From Scylla paramamosain (taxonomy: Eukaryota > Arthropoda > Malacostraca > Decapoda > Portunidae): DNA of 64,000 bases. The stretch lies in assembly GCF_035594125.1 (NCBI RefSeq), contig NC_087185.1, positions 10,866,501-10,930,500 on the forward strand, read 5' to 3'. Shown here piece after piece: positions 12,895 through 20,862 of this stretch (position 1 is its first letter; every line of letters starts with the position of its first letter). The notes under the pieces are model-generated. The model did not search any database, was not told the DNA's origin, and was given only the letters and a program-made list of their open reading frames with translations. The position numbers and the translations under genes were made by a program.

Positions 12895-13121
12895 CATGTT
12901 TTTAAGCATTTTTGAAAATAATATGATAAAAAACACTCAAAATACATGTTTTTGGTAATGCAAAAGGTGTTTTGCATGCGTTTTAGCGTTTTGGTATGTA
13001 AGGATATCAAAAACACTTAATGGCAAGTTCTTGGTAAAATTTGGTTTTATTTCCATGTAATGTGATTGCCCTGCTTTTTAGTGCTTTATTACCTAACACG
13101 CTCAAAAACACTGAAAAGACA

Positions 13122-13433
13122 TGCAAAGCCTACCATATGAGGAAATTAAACGACCTTACCAGAAATCTGTCTTTTGAGTATTTTTTCAGCATGTTAGGCA
13201 CCAAAACGATAAATAATAAAGAAATCACTCTATATGGGAATCCAAAACAAAATTACTGAAAACGTGTCTTCTCAGTGTTTTACGTAGAAAAACGCTAAAA
13301 CGGATGCAAACCAACCAATATCAAGAAGTAGAAAAACCTTACCAAAGATGTATATTTTGAGTTTTTTTTGAGCTTGTTACAAAAAAAAAAAAACGCGAAA
13401 ATTAATACAAAGGACTCTATATTGGGAAACAGA
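13122..13433 (-). repeat. Inverted module, truncated copy
   Basis: It starts with the junction shared by five longer modules (…AAAGACA joined to TGCAAAGCC) and reads as reverse-complement HOR sequence through the ACAAAG-ACTCTATATTGGG segment. It then stops early and plus-strand sequence resumes at GGATTTCCATATAGATTGAC. The right third of the full module and its right-hand direct repeat are missing. Confidence 0.8.
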
Positions 13434-16254
13434 GGATTTCCATATAGATTGACTTCTATGTAATTTATCTTGTTAGTTCCTAACATGCTGAAAAAACACT
13501 TATAAGACAGTTTTCTGGCAAAGACGTTTAATTTCCCCATATAGGTGGCTTTGCATGCACTTTAGGGGTTTGGTACATAACAGTCCAAAAAAAAGGCTAA
13601 ATTTAACTTTTTTGATAATGTTTTTATTTCACATAATTTCCTGAATTTTCCCCGAATTTTTGCATCTTGGTACCTGTGAAGATGAATAAGAAAGAAAAAA
13701 AATATCGTATTTTTTTTATTTATTTATTGTTTCTCAATAAAGAATGTTATTTGTGGCTTTTAGATTTTTGGTAATTAATGAAATTAAAAACACTCATAAT
13801 ACATGTTTCTCGTAGTGTCCTTTCGTTTCCCAAAAATAGGGTTCTTTGCATGTATTTAAGCGTTTTTATTGGCAACATGATCAAAAACACTCAAAATACA
13901 TGTTTTTGGTAATGTTATTCTGTTTCACCATAAAGTGTGTTTTGCATGCGTTTTAGTGTTTTGGTATATAAGAAGCTCAAAAACACTTAATGGCAAGTTC
14001 TTGGATAAAAATTGGTTTTACTCCAATATAATGTGCCTGCCCTACTTTTTAGTGCTTTATTGCCTATCACGCTCAAAAACACTCAAAAGATACTTTTCTG
14101 GTAATGTCATTTTTTTCCCACAAAGCTGGTTTCGCATGCAATTTGGAGTTTTCGTAAGAATGTGAAAAGCACTCAAAATTCATGCATTAAGTAAGGTTGT
14201 TCTGTTTCTTAATTAAAAGCGTTATTCATGAGTTTCAGCATATTGGTATGTAAGAAACTTCTCTAATACACACATTTGGTAAGGTAGTTTTGTTTCTCAA
14301 TTAAAAGTTATTCATGAGTTTCAGCATTTTTGTATATAAGAAACTTCTCTATGTTCACGAGTTTTTGAGATTTTTGCCTTGTGGTTCTTGTGAAACTATA
14401 AAACACTCATTATACAAGTTTCTCGTAATGTCCTTTTCTTTCTCAATATAGAGTGCTTTCCATCCATTTTCGCATTTCTTGTAGGTAACAAGTTTAAAAA
14501 CACATAAAAATATATCTTTTTGGTAATGTTATACTGTTTCTTCATATTGGTTGGTTTGCAATCGTTTTAGCGTTTTTCTACGTAAATCACTAAAAAGACA
14601 CTTTTTAAGTAATATTGTTGAAATTGCTGAAAAACACTCAAAAGACAGGTTTCTGGTAAAGTTGTTTAATTTCCCCATATAGGTGGCTTAGTATGCACTT
14701 CAGGGTTTGGTACATTAGTACGGATAAAAGCTAAATATTTTTTTTTGTAATGATTCTTTTTACAAAATTTCCCTAAATTTTGCCAGAATTTTGCCATCTC
14801 GGTAGCTATGAAGATGAATAAGAAAAAAAAAAATTTTTTTTTTACTCTATAAAGAGTATTATTTGTGGGTAAAGCTTTTTGGTACTTAAGGAACTTAAAA
14901 ACACTCATAATGCACGATTTTCGTTATGTCCTTTTCTTATACAAACATTGTGTTCTTTACATGTATTTAAGCGTTTTTATAGGTAACAAGATCAAAAACA
15001 CTGAAAATACATGTTTTTGGTAATTTTATACTGTTTCTCCATAAAGGATATTTTGCATGCGTTTTAGCGTTTTGGTATGTAAGGAGTTAAAAAACACTTA
15101 AAGGCAAGTTCTTCGTAAAAGTTGGTTTTATTCACATGTAATGTGATTATTCTGCTTTTTAGTGCTTTGTTGCATATCACGCTCAAAAACACTCAAAAGA
15201 CACTTTTCTGGTAATGTCATTTTTTTCCCCAGATAAAGCTAGTTTCGCATGTAATTTGGCATTTTCGTAACTAAGAATGTGAAAACATTCAAAGTATACA
15301 ATTTGGTAAGATAGTTATATTTCTTGATAAAAAGTGTTATTTATGCATTTCATCATTTTGGTATGTAAAAAACTTCTCTATATACCCGAGTTTTTGCGTT
15401 TATTGCCTTTTGGGTCTTGTGAAGCTATAAAACACTCATTATACACGTTTATCCTAATGTCCTTTTGTTTCCTAATATAGTGTGGTTTCCATCCATTTTT
15501 GCCTTTTTTTGTAGGTAACAAGCTCAAAAACACTGAAAATATATCTTTTTGGTAATGTTTTTCTATTTCTTCATATTGGTTGGTTTGCATCCGTTTTAGC
15601 GTTTTTATACGTAAAACACTAAAAAGACACGTTTTCAGTAATTTTGTTTTGGATTCACATTGACTGACTTCCATATTATTTATCCTTTGGTGCCTAACAT
15701 GCTGAAAAACACTGAAAAGACAGGTTTCTGTTAAAGTCGTTTAACTTCCCTATATAGGTGGCTTTTGCATACACTTTAGGGTTTGGTAGAAAACAATCCG
15801 AAAAAAAAGCTATAATTAACTTTTTGATAATGTTCTTTTTTCACATAAATTCAATGAATTTTGGCAGAATTTTGGCATCTCGGTACCTATGAAGATGAAT
15901 AAAAAAAAATTACTATTTTTTATATTTTATTTATTTTTTTTTCTAAATAAACAGTGTTATTTGTGGGTTTTATCTTTCTGATACAGAAGGAACTTAAAAA
16001 CACTCATAATACACGTTTTTCGTAATGTCCTTTCGTTTCCCAAACAAAGTTCTTTGCATGTTTTTAAGCGTTTTTTAGATAACATGATCAAAAACACTCA
16101 AAATACATGCAATAATGCAAAAGGTGTTTTGCATGAGTTTTAGCGTTTTCGTATGCAAGTTCTTGGTAAAATTTGTTTTTATTTCCATGTAATGTGATTT
16201 CCCTGCCTTTTTTGTGCGTTATTTCCTAATACGCTCTAAAACACTCAAAAGACA
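13434..16254 (+). repeat. HOR satellite array, block 2
   Basis: Three units with cassettes near 13660 (the AAGAAAG-AAAAAAATATCG subtype), 14795 and 15875. The unit at 14.2 kb carries the ~86-bp duplication. The unit leading into the next inverted module lacks most of the TTATTCTGTTTCTCCATA segment and reads AATGCAAAAGGTGTTTTGC. No gene. Confidence 0.87.
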
Positions 16255-16723
16255 TGCAAAGCTTCCCATATGTGGAAATTTAACGACCTTACCAGAAATC
16301 TGTTTTTTTTTTTTTGTGTTTTTCAGCATATTAGGCACCAAAACGAAAAATAATAAGGAACACACTCTATGTGTGATACCAAAACAAAATTACTGAAAAC
16401 GTGCCTTCTCAGTGTTTTACGTAGAAAAACGGATGCAAACCAACCAATATCAAAAAGTAGAAAAACATTACCAAAAATGTATATTTTGAGTTTTTTTGAG
16501 CTTGTTACAAAAAAACGCGAAAATTGATACAAAGCACTCTATATTGAGAAAAAAAAGGACATTGCGAGAAAATTGTATAATGAATGTCTTATAGTTCAAA
16601 AGAACCACAAGGTAAAAAACGCAAAAACTCGTGTATATGGAGAAGTTTCCTAGATACCAAAATGCTGAAACTCATGTATAACACTCTTAATTGAGAAACA
16701 GAACAACCTTAGTAAATGCGTGT
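16255..16723 (-). repeat. Inverted module, full copy (~469 bp)
   Basis: Plus-strand HOR sequence is replaced by its reverse complement, starting at TGCAAAGC after CACTCAAAAGACA and ending at TAAATGCGTGT before CAAAAACATTAAAGG. Inside, reading minus, the order is CGCATTTA, the ATGAGTTTCAG monomer, the ACACGAGTTTTTGCG block, GTAACAAGCTC, CTACGTAAAACACTGAGAAG, GTGCCTAACATGCTG and AGGCTTTGCA. About 114 bp of plus-strand sequence (CACTTAAAGGCAAGTTC to CTCAAAAGACA) is present on both sides as direct repeats. Confidence 0.85.
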
Positions 16724-17568
16724 CAAAAACATTAAAGGCAAGTTCTTGGTAAAAGTTGGTTTTATTCCCATGTAATGTGATTGCACTGCTTTTTAGTGCT
16801 TTATTGCCTAACACGCTCAAAAACACTCAAAAGAAACTTTTGGTAATGTCATTTTTTTTTCCCACATAAAGCTAGTTTCGTATGCTGTTTGGGGTTTTGC
16901 TAACTAAGAATGTGAAAAACACTCAAAATACATGCATTTGGTAAGGTTTTTCTGTTTCTCAATTAAGATTGTTATTCATGAGTTTCAGCATTTTGGTATC
17001 TAAGAAACTTCTTTATATACACGAGTTTTTGGATTTTTTGCCTTGTGGTTTTTGTGAACCACAAGTTCATTTACAAGAAAATAATAAGACACTCATTATA
17101 CACATTTCTCGTAATGTCCTTTTGTTTCCCAATAGGGAGTGCTTTGCATCCTTTTTCGCGTTTTTTTTTTTTGTAGGTAACAAGCTCAAAAACACTCAAA
17201 GTATAGTTTTTTCGTCATGTTATTTTATTTCTTCATATTGGTTGGTTTGCATCCGTTTTAGCGTTTTTCTACGTAAAACACCGAAAAAACACTTTTTCAG
17301 TTATTTTGTTTTGGATTCACAAAGAATTTTGCCAGAATTTTGGCATCTCGGTACCTATGAAGATGAATAACAAAAAAAAAAGTTTTATTTTTTTCTCTAT
17401 AAAGAGTGTTATTTGTGTGTTTTTGCTTTTCGGTACAAAAGGAAGTAAACACTCATAATACACGTTTCTCGTAATGTCCTTTCCTTTCCCAAACATAATG
17501 TTCTTTGCATGTATTTAAGCGTTTTTATAGATAACATGATCAAAAACACTCAAAATACATGTCTTTGG
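16724..17568 (+). repeat. HOR satellite, deletion-type unit left of the retroelement
   Basis: A single unit carries the CCAAAGAATTTTGCC deletion near 17318, which removes most of two monomers before the cassette at about 17340. It also carries the AACCACAAG subtype marker near 17057. It stops at CATGTCTTTGG, where the retroelement begins. Confidence 0.85.
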
Positions 17569-17809
17569 CAGGAGGAGGCAGTAGACACCTGCCGAAACGA
17601 TAATTACTCCCAGTGAGGTCTAAAGCACTGTTCAGGGGGTGCTGTGAACTTATCATTAAACCCAGATGTGACCTCACTGAACGTTTCCCTTTGTGTCTCA
17701 CAACACAAGGGGCAGTCACAGCCTGCCCTCTAAAGACAACTCTCTTCCTCCACACAAAACTAAAAGCACCTAATAACCCACACACCCTTCACTCAAAAAT
17801 TTTAAAATC
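17569..17809 (+). other. Retroelement 5' UTR with terminal hairpin
   Basis: This noncoding leader lies before the first ATG of the EN frame (17810). GGCAGG (17567-17572) and CCTGCC (17588-17593) are perfect inverted arms at the extreme 5' end, and could form a small hairpin; structured 5' ends are common in non-LTR elements. Internal promoter activity is expected for an autonomous element but I cannot point to a specific motif. Short open frames here on either strand have no support as genes. Confidence 0.7.
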
Positions 17810-18580
17810 ATGGCGATTCCTACACCAGCCTCGGATTCCCCCTCTGGGGAGGGGACCAAAAACTTCCCCAGGTCGGACTGCCTTTCCGTCGACGATCCTA
17901 AGTGTCTTGACACCCCCCTCAACTTTTTCTTCATTAACTTCTGCAACATTCGCGGTCGAAGATCTAATTTTCAATCTGTAGAACACCACCTCTCCTCTTC
18001 TAAACCTCATCTTCTTTTTCTCACTGAAACTCAGGTGTCTGAGGCAACTGACAGTAGTCCCTTTTCTGTTCCCTCCTACTTTCTCTATCCTCATTTTCGA
18101 TCCAAAGCTGGATGCTGCGTTTATGTGCGCAATGACTTAACCTGCTCTCGTGCCCACGCTCTTGAATCTTCCGAGTTTTCCACCATCTGGCTACGACTAC
18201 AGAGTCATTCTCATACTAAATTAATCTGTGCTGAGTACCTCTCTCCTAACTCCTCTGACTATAAGAAATTCTTTGACTACTTAACTTCAAAAGTGGAACA
18301 CATTCTGACCCTCTTCCCTTTTGCAGAGATCTCCATTCTTGGAGACTTCAATGTTCACCACCAGCTTTGGCTTTCCTCTCCCTTCACTGACCATCCTGGT
18401 GAACTAGCCTACAACTTTGCTATCCTCCATGACCTAGAGCAATTGGTGCAACACCCTACTCGTATTCCTGACCGTCTTGGAGATACGCCCAACATTCTTG
18501 ACCTTTTCCTGACCTCTAATCCTTCTGCTTATGCTGTCACCCTTTCTTCTCCGTTGGGCTCCTCCGATCACAATCATCTT
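17810..18580 (+). pseudogene. AP-type endonuclease domain fragment
   Basis: About 257 residues in one open frame, which then runs out of frame to TGA at 18668-18670. Visible motifs of the exonuclease-endonuclease-phosphatase fold are FCNIRG at residues 44-49 (metal-binding Asn region), LTET at 71-74 (catalytic Glu73), YVRND at 105-109, GDFNVHH at 178-184 (Asp179 and Asn181), LDLFLTSN at 230-237, and SDH at 252-254 (catalytic His254). All the key residues I can name are retained, so the nuclease part is intact and only its connection to RT is lost. In an active element this domain would nick chromosomal DNA to start target-primed reverse transcription. Confidence 0.92.
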
Positions 18581-20298
18581 TATCTTGTCCTATCACTCCA
18601 ATCCCTCCTCAGGATCCCCCTAAGCGAAGGTGCCTCTGGCGTTTTGCCTCTGCTAGTTGGAGGGACCTGAGGAGGTATTTTGCTGATTTTCCTTGGAATG
18701 ACTACTGCTTCCGTGTCAGAGAACCGTCTTTGTCTGCTGAGCGCATAACAGAGGTGATAGTGTCTGGCATGGAGGCGTACATTCCTCACTCTTTTTCTCG
18801 TCCTAAACCTTCTAAACCTTGGTTTAACACAGCTTGTTCTCGTGCTATACATGATAGAGAGGTGGCCCACAAAAGGTACTTAAGCCTTCCATCACCAGAA
18901 TCTCATGCACTTTATATTTCTGCCCGGAACCATGCCAAGTCTGTTCTCCAACTAGCCAAAAACTCCTTCATTAACAGAAAATGTCAAAACCTTTCAAGAT
19001 CTAACTCCCCTCGTGATTTCTGGCATCTAGCCAAAAATATCTCCAATAACTTTGCTTCTTCTTCTTTCCCTCCTCTATTTCAACCAGATGGCACCAATGC
19101 TATCACATCTATTTCTAAAGCTGAACTCTTTGCTCAAACCTTTGTTAAAAACTCTACCGTGGACGATTCTGGACTTGTTCCTCCCTCTCCTCCACCCTCT
19201 GACTACTTCATGCCACGTATTAAAATTCTTTGCAATGATGTTTTCCATGCCCTCGCTGGCCTAAACCCTCAAAAGGCTTATGGACCTGATGAGGTCCCTC
19301 CTATTGTTCTCCGAAACTGTGCCTCCGTGCTTGCACCTTGCCTAGTCAAACTCTTTCAGCTCTGTCTGTCAACATCTACCTTTCTTTCTTGCTGGAAGTT
19401 TGCCTACATTCAACCTAAAAAGGGTGACCGCTCTAATCCCTCAAACTACCGTCCTATTGCTTTAATTTCCTGCCTATCTAAAGTTTTTTAATCTATCCTC
19501 AACAGGAAGATTCTTAAACATCTATCACTTCACAACCTTCTATCTGATCGCCAGTATGGGTTCCGTCAAGGCCGCTCTACTGGTGTTCTTCTGGCTTTCC
19601 TTACTGAGTCTTGGTCATCCTCTTTTAGAGACTTTGGTGAAACTTTTGCTTTTGCATTGGACATATCAAAAGCCTTTGATAGAGTCTGGCACAAAGCTTT
19701 GATTTCTAAACTACCCTCCTACGGTTTCTATCCTTCTCTCTGTAACTTCATCTCAAGTTTCCTTTCTGACCGTTCTATTGCTGCTGTGGTAGACGGTCAC
19801 TGTTCTTCTCCTAAATCTATTAACAGCGGTGTTCCTCAGGGTTCTGTCCTGTCACCCACTCTCTTCTTATTATTCATTAATGATCTTCTAAACCAAACTT
19901 CTTGTCCTATCCACTCCTATGCTGATGATACCACCCTGCACTTTTCCACGTCTTTTCATAGACGTCCAACCCTTCAGGAGGTAAATATATCACGCATGGA
20001 AGCCACAGAAAGCCTGACTTCTGATCTTTCTAAAATTTCTGATTGGGGCAGAGCAAACTTGGTATTGTTCAATGCCTCAAAAACTCAATTCCTCCATCTA
20101 TCAACTCGACACAACCTTCCAGACAACTATCCCCTCTTCTTCAATGACACTCAACTGTCCCCCTCTTTTACACTGAACATCTTCGGTTTGTCCTTTACTT
20201 ATAATCTGAACTGGAAACTTCACATCTCATCTCTAGCTAAAACAGCTTCTATGAAGTTAGGTGTTCTGAGACGTCTCCGCCAGTTTTTCTCACCCCCC
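18581..20298 (+). pseudogene. Linker and reverse transcriptase domain, with one nonsense codon
   Basis: The frame opens with [16 protein letters not shown] around 18586-18633, passes through a Trp/Arg-rich linker and a KPWFNTACSRAIHD segment near 18812, and reaches the RT fingers. RT motifs are KAYGPDEVPPIVL at about 19273-19317, NPSNYRPIAL at 19435-19464, RQYGFRQGRST near 19549, ALDISKAFD at 19654-19680, GVPQGSVLSP at 19828-19857, and the catalytic YADD at 19918-19929. TAA at 19489-19491 interrupts between the NYRP motif and the SILNRKI segment; sequence on both sides stays in frame. Catalytic Asp residues are retained, so the defect is premature termination, not active-site loss. An ATG-initiated product from 18730 would contain only linker and RT fingers. 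Confidence 0.93.
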
Positions 20299-20759
20299 AG
20301 CTGCTAACTCTGTACAAGGGCCTTATCCGTCCATGTATGGAGAATGCTTCACATGTCTGGGGGGATTCCACTCATACTGCTCTTCTAGACAGGGTGGAAT
20401 CAAAAGCTTTTCGTCTCATCAACTCCTCTCCTCTAACTGACTGTCTTCAGCCTCTCTCTCACCGCCGCAATGTTGCATATCTAGCTGTCTTCTACCGCTA
20501 ATTTCATGCCAACTGCTCTTCTGATCTTGCTAACTGCAAGCCTCCCCTCCTTCCGCGGCCTCGCTGCACAAGACTTTCTTCTTTCTCTCACCCCTATTCT
20601 GTCCACCTCTCTAACGCAAGAGTTAACCAGTATTCTAAATCATTCATCCTTTTCTCTGGTAAACTCTGGAACTCCCTGCCTGCTTCTGTATTTCCACCTT
20701 CCTATGACTTGAATTCCTTCAAGAGGGACGTTTCAAGACACTTATCCACCAATTTTTGA
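20298..20759 (+). pseudogene. C-terminal region of the retroelement polyprotein
   Basis: After the C-run frameshift the frame continues QLLTLYKGLIRPCMENAS, then a HVWGDSTHTALLDRVESKAF segment, then a stop at 20499-20501 where family logic predicts Tyr (TAC to TAA). It resumes with FHANCSSDL, and ends in SGKLWNSLPASVFPPSYDL, NSFKRDV and SRHLST before TGA at 20757-20759. This thumb/C-terminal region is typical of APE-type non-LTR proteins. No RNase H domain or CCHC knuckle is visible. It is untranslatable from the RT frame. Confidence 0.9.
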
Positions 20760-20862
20760 CCACTGCCTTGACCCTTTTATGGGGCTGTCATTTCAGTGGG
20801 CATTTTTTTTATTAGATTTTTGTTGTCCTTGGCCAGTATCCTTCCTACATAAAAAAAAAAAA
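20760..20862 (+). other. Retroelement 3' UTR and poly(A) tail
   Basis: About 90 bases follow the TGA, including CCTTGGCCAGTATCC near 20827-20842. A run of 12 A's (20851-20862) then joins satellite sequence TGTGATTCTGTTTCTCC. The short tail and 3' sequence define the right edge of the insertion. Confidence 0.85.

Larger units (their letters stand above)
7691..13121 (+). repeat. HOR satellite array, block 1 (~1.1-kb units)
   Basis: About five units, with cassettes near 8170, 9260, 10380, 11510 and 12695. Unit landmarks in order are GTATGTAAGAAACTTC, GTAGGTAACAAGCTC, CTACGTAAAACACCG, GTGCCTAACATGCTG, GTACATAACAGTCCG, cassette, GTACTTAAGGAACTT, ATAGGTAACATGATC, GTATGTAAGGAGCTC, TTGCCTAACACGCTC and GTAACTAAGAATGTG, ten monomers in all. 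ATGAGTTTCAG-type starts near 8732, 9853, 10951 and 12081 give a period of roughly 1.1 kb. The last unit runs into an inverted module. Confidence 0.88.
17810..20759 (+). pseudogene. EN-RT polyprotein of the non-LTR retrotransposon, disrupted
   Basis: One ancestral reading frame of roughly 980 codons is recovered across three present-day frames. Frame 2 runs from ATG 17810 to about 18580 (endonuclease). Frame 1 runs from about 18580 to 20298 (linker and RT). Frame 3 runs from 20298 to TGA 20757-20759 (C-terminal region). Damage seen: an indel near 18575-18588 just after the SDH motif; TAA at 19489-19491 within RT, in frame with sequence on both sides; a frameshift at the C6 run 20293-20298, best explained by loss of one C; and TAA at 20499-20501. 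ATG 17810 was chosen because the EN domain follows directly in that frame with no earlier in-frame candidate. The product would nick target DNA and prime reverse transcription; this copy cannot make it. The damage is light, so the copy is probably fairly young. Confidence 0.93.
17569..20862 (+). mobile_element. Non-LTR retrotransposon with AP-type endonuclease and RT, near full length but inactive
   Basis: This approximately 3.29-kb insertion has base composition and codon-like texture quite unlike the satellite. It comprises a ~241-bp 5' UTR, one EN-RT coding region, a ~90-bp 3' UTR and a 12-base A tail at 20851-20862. No LTRs, gag-like zinc knuckles or separate ORF1 are seen. The satellite copy at 34783-34815 gives the pre-insertion sequence: CATGTCTTTGG runs straight on to TAATGTTATTCTG. 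The left edge is ambiguous by two bases because the element may itself begin with GG. I place it among APE-type non-LTR elements; Jockey-like versus RTE-like was not resolved. It resembles a family I recall as abundant in decapods (memory only). Being broken, it could move only with proteins supplied by another copy. Confidence 0.95.

Noticed and set aside
13122..13433. Inverted modules as insertion sequences or MITEs
   Set aside because: They have no terminal inverted repeats or coding capacity of their own and consist of satellite sequence. The flanking direct repeats (~114 bp) are far too long for a target-site duplication.
13660..13740. AATAAAG words as polyadenylation signals
   Set aside because: They are part of the monomer consensus (CTAAATAAAGAGTG) repeated in every unit, with no gene upstream.
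17540..18870. Open frames overlapping the retroelement in other frames (17540-17785, 17789-18094 and 18580-18870 on minus; 17613-17981 and 19052-19264 on plus)
   Set aside because: They are shadows of the EN-RT coding region or its UTR; the motif-bearing frames are the ones annotated.
17569..20862. LTR retrotransposon or host gene
   Set aside because: No LTRs, protease or integrase are seen. EN motifs followed by a YADD RT, a poly(A) tail and no introns fit a non-LTR element.
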